The notes below the pieces were generated by a model. The model worked only from the letters and a program-made list of their open reading frames with translations. It was not told where the DNA came from and made no database searches. Positions 1 to 22,100 of a DNA stretch of 64,000 bases are shown in pieces. Source of the stretch: Icerya purchasi (taxonomy: Eukaryota > Arthropoda > Insecta > Hemiptera > Monophlebidae); the NCBI GenBank assembly GCA_039619475.1, contig CM077116.1, forward strand, positions 166,859,363 to 166,923,362, written 5' to 3'. The position numbers were made by a program, and so were the translations under genes. Each line of letters opens with the position of its first letter. Positions within the stretch are counted from its first letter, which is position 1.

Positions 1-42
1 TGTAAGAACGCAACGAAATTATGTCTTTGCCTCCTAGGATTT

Positions 43-570
43 CTAGCAGGGCTTGAAAGCTGAATAATAATACGGCTTAAACTTAATACAGCTTATGTCC
101 TTGAAAAATACAGCTTATGCTTTCGGCTTTTGGCTGTTTGGATTTAAAATATGGCTTAAGCTTTCAGCTTTCGGCTTACGAAATGAATTTCAATAGAAGT
201 TAATTAAAATCATTTACTAATTACTATGCATCAAATAATTAAGCATTACTATTGAAACTTCAACTTTTTTCTTTCCGCACAAAGATAAAAATTGTTAAGA
301 ACAATTTCTTACGCGAATAATTATGTCAAAAATGAAAATCAAGAAATTAAAAAAAATAAGCTTAAGCCGAATATAAAGCTTGATTTAGCTTTTTTAGAAA
401 TACAGCTTAAGCTTTCATCTTTCCAGTGTTTAAATTTTGAATATAGCTTAAGCTTTAGGCGTTTAGCTTATGGAAATTTAAATATGGCTTTTGGATTAAG
501 CTTACGACACCTACAAATGATTGGCTTCCAGCTTTTAGCTTTTGGCTTTCGGCTGGTATTCAAGGCTTGA
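43..570. repeat. Degenerate GCTTAAGCTT-type simple repeat
   Basis: The stretch is built from many imperfect copies of short words such as GCTTAAGCTT, GGCTTTTGGCT and AGCTTTCGGCTT, spaced irregularly by AT-rich filler. The open frame across it (292-570) is made of the repeat and has no protein character beyond L/F/S runs, so I do not call it a gene. It could be a decayed minisatellite or the subterminal part of an old element; it stops where the TIR element at 578 begins. Confidence 0.7.
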
Positions 571-577
571 TTTCTAG

Positions 578-2255
578 TGCTAGACTTCATTCGTAATGCT
601 AAAATTGATACTTTGCAACGCTTCACGATCGCACTGTTTTTATATATAATACTATATTACAATATTTTAGACCTAATTATTTAAGTGAAATGGTGGTCTA
701 GTTGTAATGTGTACGGGTTTAATGCTTAAGCGTGTACTAAAGGTCAAAACCAACAGCGTAGTTATCTTTTTATTTTAAAATATTTAAACAAATGTTACTT
801 ATTTTATATCAGAAAAATTTTCTTAATGTTATAATAAATTATGTGGAGAGTATTAATAGTTGTTTTATTTTTAAACGATGTGAAATATTTTTTATACACT
901 TACTACTAACTTTAACTCGAAATCATTTAATGATAAATACGTGCAAAATAAAAATTGTAAAAATAAAACTAGTTTATTATAATTATGTGAAAAAAAGCGA
1001 ACGTTTAAAAAAATATGTGAATTGGAGGGAAAAGCAAAACTATAATTTCAACCGAAGTAAACATAAATTTAATAATTGTTTTCGGGAGAAAATGATTTAA
1101 AAAAAATTATTTACGTGAATAATTTTTTACAGAGATTAGCCGTCGGAACTCACATAACATTTTATTAAAATCGTCAATGCTTTGCGAGTTTTTATTTACT
1201 TATTTATAAAAAGATGCGTGTCTTCCTTATCATAATTGTACATTAATTTACATTTGCATAATTCTGTTTTTATATTTGCATATCTGAATATGTATTTAAT
1301 GATAATGTTTAAATAGACACAACTTTTAACTGAATGTAATTGTAAACATTATGTAAAGATCGTTTACCATTAAATTTTTTTAAAGCACCTTAATTACTTC
1401 CGAAATCCTGTGTCTCAGTTTGTATTACATTTTTCGATGTACTATACAAAATAAGTTCATAAATAATAGACAACATTTTTTCTACATTCGAGAGTATAAT
1501 TATAATTTCTGAGAGTGTTGTTAGTTGAATAATTTGTTGTATTGCCTCGTGAGATTTTTTCTGAACTTTATTTCCCTTTAATTCTTTATTTCATTTATTA
1601 CCATTATTTCTGCTCATCATTATTATTACAAAATGCTTCTTAAAAAAATTCGTAACCATACGGGTATATTTAAATGATAACTGTAATGTTTTAACTATGC
1701 GTTTATAAACCGACAACTTTGTTTTTAATATTCAAACCCCTATGATATTGGAACCATGATTTGAAAACCATTGCGTACTGCATATAGAAGATAATTTCTC
1801 AAATGTTCATTGTTAGTCGCTTTTATAACTCTATTTTCTAAATATATAATCTTCCGCTCGATGGATTAATATCGTGTAATATCCGAACTTTTTCAAATTA
1901 AAGTTGAACTATAAAACTTTATGTTTATATCGATTACAATAGAAAGGGAGTAATGTAGTAGAATATATCATACAGTATTGATAGTTGTGCTTTCGGATGC
2001 AATTAATATAACTATGTAATACAAATATGTGGTACATCATACACTTTATAATATATTAGAACATTGAAATTCAAACTTATACAGTTACAGCAAAACCGGC
2101 TAAATGTTAATTGTTAACAGTTTTAGGACATCAAGCGTACAGCTAACATCTGCTGACGCAATCTACTGGCGTAGATATGGATGGAAGCAAAAAAATTGGT
2201 ACGATCGTGTCGCGTTGCAAAGTATCAATTTTAGCATTGCGAATGGAGTCTAGCA
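578..2255. mobile_element. Non-autonomous TIR DNA transposon
   Basis: The ends are inverted copies of one another over about 58 bp with only a few mismatches. The left end starts TGCTAGACTTCATTCG at 578 and the right end closes ...GTCTAGCA at 2255. The flanking direct repeat tttctag (571-577 and 2256-2262) looks like a target-site duplication of 7 bp, or 8-9 bp if the ends are set slightly differently. The 1.6-kb interior is AT-rich and has no transposase-like frame. The superfamily is not assignable from the ends alone. Confidence 0.75.
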
Positions 2256-2262
2256 TTTCTAG

Positions 2263-2593
2263 TAATGTCATAGCCATAGCACAAAAAAGGGAACAGAAAA
2301 TGATAACTTTTTTAATATAAATATTAACTAACTTCGTGAAAAAACAAATTATTAGTTTATAATTTATATTAATATGTTTACAATTTAAAATTTAATGATC
2401 CAAAAAATCAAATACTGTTTTTTTTTTCTATTTCTAGCCAAGGTAAATTACATATGGGTTGTATTCAAATTGAACTTCAGGTGGGGTTAATGTAATAGTG
2501 ACCCAAATAGTATGGTAATTGTGATCTTTCAATTATATTATTAATTATTACACTATAAAAAAAAAAACGTTTAATAAGATAACTTCTATACAA
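2263..2593. other. AT-rich spacer, nothing recognised
   Basis: About 330 bases of AT-rich sequence between two repeats. I see no open frame, splice-site pattern or repeat. Confidence 0.5.
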
Positions 2594-2904
2594 GGGTGTC
2601 ACCAGCCGATAAGACATGAGGGTGGGGGCAAGATGATAGAAAGTGGATATGAATTATAGGAAAAATAAAATTTATAATTTGTAAAGGCTTAATACTTTAT
2701 TAAATAAGAATAAAATCTTAATTAAAACATAATGTTCGTGGGTTTTTGACAAATTTTTATAATCAAATTATAAAAGTCTTCAAAATTGTCCATGATTACA
2801 CGCCTATGAATCCTCATCGTGGCCAGTTGATTAAAAATTTTCAAGGCTCCAGGGAGGGCAGCTTCCCTCCTTCCCGCCCACCCGCTGGTGAGGCCCATGC
2901 CTCT
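2594..2904. repeat. Interspersed repeat family A, copy 1 (about 310 bp)
   Basis: This unit matches, in inverted orientation, the sequence at 24817-25118 along its whole length. Shared stretches are a GCCCTCC box, AATCATGGACAATTTTGAAGAC, and a terminal TATCATCTTGCCCCC block. The outer ends carry a short inverted repeat (gtcaccagc / gctggtga here; cgtcgccagc / gctggcgacg in copy 2), which suggests a MITE. No tail of A or microsatellite is seen. The ORFs over it on both strands are not coding. Confidence 0.7.
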
Positions 2905-2912
2905 ATATGTAC

Positions 2913-4300
2913 TAGAGATGGGAAAAGTAACTCTTTGCAGTGAGTGACTCTTTTGAATCTGACTCAGTAAATTGATTGTATACAATTAGTAACTCAGTAA
3001 CTCAGTAACTCAGTTGACTCAGTTGACTCAGTTGACTCAGTAACTCAGTTGACTCAGTAAATCTATTAAAACATTTAACTCTGAATTATTCACTGAGTGA
3101 TTTTTATCCACGACAATGAAACGGTAAAGAAGCGTATGATGATAGCCGAAATTATTCTCAAGCAGTTGCAATTATACGGTTTTCAGCTGACAGGTTTAGA
3201 AATCAATTTGGTTTACATTTTAATAAAGGGTATAATTTTTTTTTAAAATAAATATATTATGCAGTACTACGGAGAAACGTGTAAATTGGCTAAAGTTAAT
3301 GATTAGTATTGTTTATTGTGTTATAATAAATAAGAAAAATAACTGGTAATATTAATTATAATTGTACTAATTTATACTTTGTGTCAAGTTTGTTTTTATT
3401 ATAAAAACTACTGTGTATCATTTAAATTAACGTTTGTAGAAAAAATAAAAGCGATGAATTAAACTTTAGCGGCGTATTACTTTTTTAAAGAACTTTCTTT
3501 ATAAATAACGAAAGATTGAAAAAATGTAATACAAACAAAATTAGAAATAGAATTTAAAAAAACTAACTATGATGTTTAGTTAGTTTAGTAGAACACAGTT
3601 ATGAAACTGTAATTGAAAAGGAATGTTTAAAACTAAAGAAATATTTTATTATATTCTGAATTTTGAATAATTTTAACATTAACTAAAATGAACTTTAGTT
3701 ACTAATACACGGTATTTTGAGTGGTAAAGTTAATTTCTATAACAAATTCTAATTACCACTGGAAGTAAGGAAGTTTGTAGAAATTTTGTTAGAAAACAAC
3801 AAATCTAATATTTTATAAAATTTGTGAAATATTTAATTGTGTATTATATTTATATATTAAGTAATAATTATTTTATATATTTGAAGGTGTTAAATATGTA
3901 GATAAAAAGAATGAATCGTTAAAGTAAGTGATTGAAGTTAAACAACTTCATATTTGGAATTAAAAGATAATTAACAGGCTGTTTAAATTGTTTTAACAAC
4001 AAATTCTAAATTTGTTCAGTTGTTTTGAGACTAATACAGCAAAGTAGTAATTATTAAAGCACATAAAAAATTCTTATTAGTTGTTGTTTTGTAAATTAAA
4101 ATTTCTTTTCAAATTAAACATCTGTTACAATCATAGATCACAGGGTAATTTGTTTTAATTCTGTAGACTACTGAATTAATGAGTCAAAAGAGTTACTGAG
4201 TTACTGAGTTACCTTTATTCATATTACTGTTTCGAATCTATCAAATTAGTAGAAAGATTCGAATCTTTGATTCGAATCAGTACTGAGTTACACACCTCTA
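2913..4300. mobile_element. Non-autonomous hAT-like element with 8-bp TSD
   Basis: The element runs from TAGAGATGGG at 2913 to CACACCTCTA at 4300, and these ends are inverted copies. It is flanked by an exact 8-bp direct repeat atatgtac (2905-2912 and 4301-4308), the duplication size of the hAT superfamily. The insertion abuts repeat family A. Subterminal arrays of AACTCAGT/TGACTCAGT lie near the left end (2988-3060) and, inverted, near the right end (4190-4212); by analogy with hAT elements these may be transposase-binding sites. The rest is AT-rich without a transposase frame. Confidence 0.85.
2985..3062. repeat. Tandem AACTCAGT / TGACTCAGT array
   Basis: Eight or so units of 8 bp (AACTCAGT) or 9 bp (TGACTCAGT) follow each other without spacers. 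Four adjoining TGACTCA words and a fifth at about 2960 equal the AP-1 consensus core. The array lies just inside the left end of the hAT-like element at 2913-4300, and inverted units recur near its right end. Confidence 0.85.
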
Positions 4301-4308
4301 ATATGTAC

Positions 4309-5365
4309 AACTACCTGTTTCTTTGTAAGATGATCCAACAATTTACTATTTTAATGGACGGGTTTAAAATATTTGTATACTTTACTCTATTCATTTTTTT
4401 TTTATATTTCAAAAAAATATAAATCCACCATGTTATATACCCTTATAGAATAAATAGTATCTAGAAACTAAAAACAGATCTTCAAATTTTTAAAAATATT
4501 TTGTTACTAATTCTATACAACAACAATTTTTTTTACTTATTTTGTGCAATATTTTTGGAAAATTTTCTGGGTGTGCTTCAACTCTTATATTTCTTCAATT
4601 ATATTCTTGAATAATGTTTTATCTTTGATAAGGTCATCCAAATGTTATATGTTTGATTTTGGTTTAGGTTATTTGTTGCAAGATATTTAATATTATTATT
4701 TTTTGTTCAAAGATTCGTTATTCCAGTGAATTGTTTAATAAAGTTGCAGCAATCCTGTTAGCGTAGTTTTATAGTTTGCTCATAAGCTTTTTTATATTTT
4801 TTATTACTTCAATTATGTAAAGGGTTATCTATTAATTACGTGAGCTATTTTTCTTTCAATTTGGACCACCCCCTTGTGAGATTTTGTGAGATTAAAAGTC
4901 GACGTGAGATTTTTAATTATCCTTCCTCAGTTTAAATGAGATTCGGTGAAATTTTTACATTACATATAAAAAAATAATTATATTAAACTTCTTTGAAAAC
5001 TTCTTTAATTAAAGACATACATATTTTTTAATTAAAATTTTAAATTTCTCAAAATATTTATTGTATTATCGTAATAAAACCTTAGGTATAATAGAAAAAA
5101 TTATTAAACTGACCAATTAATGGGACGTGCTTTATTATAGTAAAAATGTTGAAACAGTTTTTAGCAACGCTGTACGCTTATTTTAGGAATTCATTAATTC
5201 AACGTCGTACCTTTTTCAGTTTAACATTTGATAATGACGGAAATTTGAGGTATTTTTAAGTTTTACATGTTGTCTCTCCTGAAGAATATATTCCGGTTCA
5301 GATGTGACAGTTAATGTTTTTGTAATTATAATCAAATTTATGTTTCTTCGTTTATAGAATCCAAA
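4309..5365. other. 5' flank of RIOK2
   Basis: About 1.05 kb of AT-rich sequence before the RIOK2 start codon. A stretch at 4816-4935 (TTAATTACGTGAGC, then CACCCCCTTGTGAGATTTTGTGAGAT) resembles a common insect MITE end, from memory and unverified. Any RIOK2 promoter must lie here, but I cannot point to a TATA box or initiator with confidence. No other gene is visible. Confidence 0.4.
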
Positions 5366-15761
<10,396 letters not shown>

Positions 15762-18071
15762 ATAAATAAAAAGTTAATGGTACGATTTTAAATATATTTC
15801 TTCTGTTATTTAAATTGATTATTGTTATTAAACATTTTTAGTAAATGTTGAATTTGACATTTTTTTTGTAATTTAAAAATAAAGAACTACCACAAGTTAA
15901 ATAGTTTATTACAAATTTTGTGAAAATTATTTTTGTAAGATGTAACTAAGTTGCTCCAATTAAAGAGATTCTATTAATAATTTATATCTTTGCAATTGAT
16001 ACATATATTTTTTATACGGCAAATTTTTAAAAGTAAGAAAAACCTTGAAATCGATTATTATACAGTTATTTTAATGAAATTAAAGATGGTTTTATCGTGT
16101 AGTATTGAAAAAAATGTAATTCATCTGCCGTTTTTTTCGGTGGAGTTTTTTAGTTTGAATTTTTAAAATAAAAATAAAACGTTTTTCAAACAAAATATTA
16201 CTTTTAATAAAACTGTTTCAATTTTTGTTAAAAATGCTTCATTTTCTTCACACTTAAACATAAAAACCCGATAATTGCATTAAAATTGCTATAATTTGAT
16301 TTAGAAATTTCGTTATAATAATTTTAAAATTACCAAAAAATTTATACAGATACTAAAATGATCAATTTGAAAACTTGTGTCAGATTTTGAAAATTAAAAG
16401 GATATACATTGCATATAGTTCTAATATGAAATTGATTTTTTTTTTCAACAAAAAAGGCATTTTTTTTCTTTTTATCCGAAGAGAATATGTTTGCTTTTGC
16501 AGGTAATGATTTAAAAGCGCTAAGACAAAAATATTATTGTTGAAGATTAATAATTTTTTTTACGTTTTCGCAAAAGTAAAAAAAAAATAAAAACGTAAGA
16601 AAAGTAAATGGTTCTTAGCAAATGTAGAAATTTAATGTGAATAGAAAACTTTTTTTAGGATTAACGTGAAAACTAAAAACTAAAGAAAACGAATCATTTT
16701 ACACCTGCAAAGATAATCCTTCAGTTAATTTAAAATTTTCTTAAGATTAGCTAATTTAATCTACATCCATTGGTAAAAATTACCGTTTTTTTCTTGTAAG
16801 AAAATATGTCTTAACCACCTGTGGGGGAATATGCTTCATTTTACCTTTATATATGAAAACAAGTTCAGCCAAACATGATGTTTCATGCGTTGAGGATTCT
16901 GTACGTTAAGTTAAAGATAACTATAATTTAAATTTACATAATACTAGATTCTGATTCTTCGCGCTGCAAAGAGGGAGAGCACGGCATTTTTCGCGCTTTT
17001 TTGAACTTTTTGCCAACTTCGGAGTTTCGGTTAGGAAATGGAATACAGTTTCGTTTCCAACAAATAGCGATTTTTCCAGCGATATATCACATGCTCGGGG
17101 GAAGAAAGAAAATCAGAACTTTCGAGCTTTCGGGGCCCCGGGAGCCTAAATATAAAGTTGTAAGCTCGGCTATAGTTTTCCTATAAAGCGGTCTTTTGTG
17201 CATATGATATATTTTGAACTGCAATTTTTTTCTTTTATTGCCATGTTTTGTTTTATATTTTGAGTTTCACTTTTAAATGTTTATCTGGCGATAAGTTATG
17301 AATTTTTAAGTGATTTTTGAGGTAGTTTTATATCCCATATTATATATTGACGGTTTTTTGTTTTTTTTTTTGACGCCCAGAGTTATCGGTTAGCTTAAAA
17401 TTATAGATTGTCTTAAAGAGCATTTAAAGTGTAATTTATGATTCAATTCTGAAGTTTATAAGACAATCCGTTCGTGAGTTATTGATTTTTATTTGATATT
17501 TTCGTTGTTTCTGAACCATCTTATTACGAGTGCGTACATTATGTGTGTACGGAATCCTAAAAACTTTATATACTTTCATTAACTAAATCAAGTTTTAGTT
17601 ATTCAAAATTTTTAGCATCTGTACTCGTATAATATAGTGTACACAGAACTCTCATAGGTTGATTCAGAAAAATGCGAAAAAAAAATCAAATGAAATTCAA
17701 TTACGGTTTATAAACTTGAAGTTTTGCATATAAATTAAAACGTTTCTTAAGGAATTGTATAATTTTGGGACAACCTCTTATAAACGGAGTGACAAAAATC
17801 ACAACAAGAAAACATCTAGCGTACATATAATAGTATGGAATTTAAATCAATGTAAAAAATTATTTAAAAATTCATAACTTACTACCGGATAATCCATTAT
17901 ACGTAAAATTTAAGATAGTTCAGTTTTTTTCCCCTTCGTCGGTTTATATTAAAGTGCTTTAATAAGAACGTCCGTTTTGATAGTAAGGGAAAAATTATTC
18001 AATTTATTTCGAAACCAAATTTATTTTTGAATTCTACAACATGTTTGCTAATAATTAACATATTCACCGTT
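15762..18071. other. RIOK2 3' flank, AT-rich, no gene seen
   Basis: This includes the likely RIOK2 3' UTR with AATAAA at 15878. A GC-richer patch at 16960-17190 has an open frame (17001-17186) of no known family. Around 17260-17890 two stretches resemble each other in inverted orientation (both contain a TTATAAAC...TCTTATAAAC phrase), perhaps an old fold-back element. The phrase TGATGTTTCATGC with its 3' neighbours near 16870 recurs near 51580. Confidence 0.4.
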
Positions 18072-18389
18072 CTATTCTACTGTTCTAACAGTGCTCGGAA
18101 TTTTTACGAAAAATTTTTTTGTCCAAGGATTTGAAGTACTTATAAACATCAACTTGAACTTTGTTTCCGCTATTGAAACGCCTTCCGGTAAAATTATTTT
18201 TGAGTCCATCAGATTAGGAGCTAAGTCCCGGACTGTTGTTTCTGAATTTGATGAACTGAGATCAAGTTGTTTGTTTATTAGTGACATGGATGTCAACTGG
18301 TTATTTCTTGATTTATTTTCAAAAAATGATGCGAATTCTGCTGCAGTTTGTCTTGAATCTGTATGTAACTGATTATTTGTTGAAATCAT
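18072..18389 (-). pseudogene. Possible non-LTR retrotransposon linker fragment
   Basis: A 105-aa minus-strand frame contains TDSRQTAAEFASFFENKS. This resembles the segment between endonuclease and reverse transcriptase of non-LTR elements (typically ...D...IA..FA.FFSS...). Nothing around it adds RT motifs, so the call is weak and it may be an unrelated frame. Confidence 0.3.
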
Positions 18390-19141
18390 TGTAGGAAAGT
18401 TAATATGTTCTTTGCCTCTATAGTGGTGCGTTACACTTTCTATAAAATGGTATATACATGTTTAGGGGGGTATTTTTTTGGAACAGACAGCCAAAATTTT
18501 AATTTCAAACCAAAAATATTTATTTTCAATTTAGTATTATGTAAATGTAAATTATGATAACTTTGACCGAACTATGTCGTTCTTAAAGAAAAAATAATAA
18601 TTTACTATCTCCGTAGCGCGTGAAACATTACGCGTTGCTGCCTTTGTGTAATTGTTCAATCGCATTATTCAGGGCTAAGTAAGACAATCAGTTATTATAT
18701 GTACTGTAATCGTTAATTTATCGGATTAAAATATGCTATTGTAGAAAATATAAAATTTACATTTCCGTGATAAGAATTTCCGTTAATTAGTATTTAACAC
18801 GCATAAACTGTATGATACGTTTTAACAGTTGACTGAAAAAACCAAAATCCGGGGATTGATTCAAGCCGATTTCTAAATACCAACATAAATTAATTGGTTT
18901 ATTAGCTCTATTAAATTAAAGTCTTTCTTGGGAATTTCTTTAAACTAAATAATATATTTTTGGTATAGTTACACTAATTTAGTTACAGCCATTGTTTGTC
19001 AATTTTAGCCATTACACCATTGTTCTTTTTACGAATTACTAACAGTTCGCTTCCATTTTTCGAAGTATCTTTTATTCCGTAATAGTCTCGATTATCGCCA
19101 TGTTCAACAAATGTATTCGCAGCATTAGAGGAAGATGATGT

Positions 19142-22100
19142 CTATGCGGTTTGCGTAATATATCTTCGATGAATGTCTTTAAACATATCCCAGAACATTA
19201 AAGACAACACGGTGTGCGGACCGATTCTTAAATAACACGGAAGTACACCTTTGTAAAGTCCTGAAACGCCTTCAGCTTTAAATGTTTTAATTACACAGTC
19301 CATGTAATTCTTGTATAACAGCCCCTTTCCTTTTTCATCAACTCCTGAAAATAAAATCATTATTATAAAAAAAAACGTTGCTTTAGTTTGCACGTAACGG
19401 ATTACAAGGAGCACAGAGTTAGTTTTTTAGGCCTCGATTTTAAGACTGTAGAAGTATTTAAAAACATTTTTTCTTCTATTTTCTTACCGACGTTAGTTTA
19501 AAAGAAGAAACGCAGCAAGTAGACTTTACCGAGAAAGATGGAATTTGTTGAAAATAACTACTGCTTCGCTGCTGTTTGATCTACATGCGCAACAGAATAT
19601 TAGAGGACTTCGGTATATGTTCGAGGGAATATCAACTAATACGGTTTTACTTAACAATATCGATTATATAAATAAAACAATGATCATTGCGAGAGGTTGA
19701 GGAGAGTAAATGTTAATCAAATTAAAAAGAATGTTAATATCGAGTAAATCCTACTTTCAAATTATAATAAAAGGAAAAAGTGCAGAAATTAAAACTTTTT
19801 TCATTTCCCCGGGAGTAGATTTAAATAAATTTAATTTACATAAGAAATCTCGAATATCACACGCATGTAGATGGAGACTTTTTTTGATTATTTCATATTA
19901 GCTTTAATTTTAATTTTCATTATAAAATATTAACGAACTTAAAGAAGTGGCGTAACGTTTATAAAATTATTAACTGCCATTAAAGTATAAATCATATTTC
20001 CGCATATAAGAACAGTTAATCGAATTTTGTAACATATTAATTAATCTTATAAATCAAATAACTCTTCTATCATTATTATCATTATCATAATATTATTAAT
20101 ACAATTAAGTCCACAGAATACTGCGTGTTGTTACAGGGGGGAAAAGTAACATCGAATATAACAAATGAAAACTGAAAATTATAAACCCGCGATAACAATT
20201 AGGCGTGTAGAAAAATAACTTCGTTATACTTCATATCTACAACATTCCTCGGTAATATGTTTAAAACTATTACGAATATGCACAGGTTGAGAAAAAAATA
20301 CTGTATAAAAACGAATATTCTTTTCTCTGGACATTCACCAATCTTCGTAATCAGGGGAATATAGAACGCAACGACAAATTCTTCGCGACACAACCTGTGC
20401 GCATAGGCCGTTACAGCCGGCAAAGCTGAGCGAAGATTTGTAAAAATCCCGCCAAAATTCGAGTGGAACGCGTGCCAGAACATTATATCGATTCTAGGCA
20501 CGTGCCTCTTATTAATTAATTGTTGTAATTGCCGTTTCACCGCGAAATTGATCACACGGACGATTGCCACAGCGTCGAGTTTTTTTTAATTTTCTTGTTT
20601 TTTTTTTATTTATTTATTTTTTTTTTGGTTTTATTGCGAAAAATTTATTTTTGCGTTGTATACGCTCTTGATTACGAAAATTGATGAATGTCCAGAGAAA
20701 AGAATATACGTTTTTACACGGTATTTTTTTCTCATTATTTCTCGTGGATTACGCGATACAAGATTTTACCCGTATTTTTTTTATTTTTGCTCCGCGGCGG
20801 ATAACAAAATATCTTGTCTGTACGGTACTCCCTCGAGAGAAGTCCTTTGAGGTGCGAAAAAATTTGACCGCTTTTGTTTTCTTCATTTTTTTTTTTCTTT
20901 CATCCGGGTAGATTTTATTAAATAAGAAAGCCCCTGAAAGGAAATAAAATTTTATTTCTTGGTCATCTCCAAAATCCGGGATTCCAGATTTTATCCTTGC
21001 TTTATGTAATTTTTATTTTCAATCATGAGTTCCAGACGAAATGAGGTAAATTGTTGTATCTGTAATAAATTTTTAAGAAAGACAAATTTCAAGTTCATCT
21101 TGTCAGATGAGGATGTAGCGACCTTTTCTCCCGCAGTAGTCATCATTTATTATTTAGCATATGGTCGTTACCGGGGTCCGAAATGGTGAGACCGGCTGAA
21201 ACTGTTAACCAGCTATTCAACATCGATGAGACTGAGGTGGTAATCGAAGAAGACAGCGACGGGGATTGATGTTTTCGATTTTATTTTCACTGAGTATTGA
21301 AATAAATAAATTCCTTTACATATATTAAGAGAGTCTGCCTAAGTATAGTGTACATTTGTATTACCTCGTTTTGATTCAATTTTAGGGGGTTGGGGTGCTA
21401 CAAGGGTCCATAAGAGGGCTCAGTGGAGTCGGTACTTCTTGTGTCCATGTTCTTGTTTTGAAATAAAAGCAGCACACAGGGGAAATATAAATATTATATC
21501 ACAAACAGCTCCTTTTTCAATAAAATTTTCATTTATCGTACGTTTTTCTAATTCTTTTTTTTTTTTTTTTGGCCAAAATATCTGTTATTTAGGGGTCTAA
21601 AATACATCTAAAAATGCCAGTTTTATTTTTGTGTTCATGTACTTTCATTGGTAAAAAACATGAACAATGTTAGAAAGTGCCGTTTGGAGGGTGAAATATG
21701 ATGGAAGGGGGTTGTTAATTTTTTCTAAGATGCCCCTCTCCCATGTGTCTACAATATATTGAAAAATCAAGAAAACCGGTCAACTTGCGCTTCAAAAAAA
21801 AGGAATTAACTGCATTTCATTAAAAAAGTGAATTTCACAAAAACTGGGGGCGTGAGGGATCTGAAACTTCTGTTACAAATGTTCCTTGGCGATACCCACT
21901 TACCACTCAAATATCAACTCAATAGCTCCCCCGGGCAAATTTTAAATTCTTATCCACCTATTGGCAAAAGGTGTAATATGGAGCAGAGGACATTAAATTC
22001 AAGTGAACCCCCCCACATAATCAGACTGCATTCTTGTGTGAAATCGTAATAAGGAAAATTACCATGCACAGCGAAAATTGGCTATAACGACGGAAATGGT

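Noticed and set aside
292..1100. Frames of 92 and 102 codons near the window start
   Set aside because: The first is built from the GCTTAAGCTT repeat; the second is a low-complexity, AT-driven frame within a TIR element.
2988..3060. CRISPR-like direct repeats
   Set aside because: The units are only 8-9 bp and adjoin without spacers, in a eukaryotic context; it is a tandem array within a hAT-like element.
20199..20911. Frames of 123, 64 and 76 codons with similar peptides
   Set aside because: The similarity comes from the inverted repeat arms at 20287-20370 and 20652-20735; no splice structure or family supports them.
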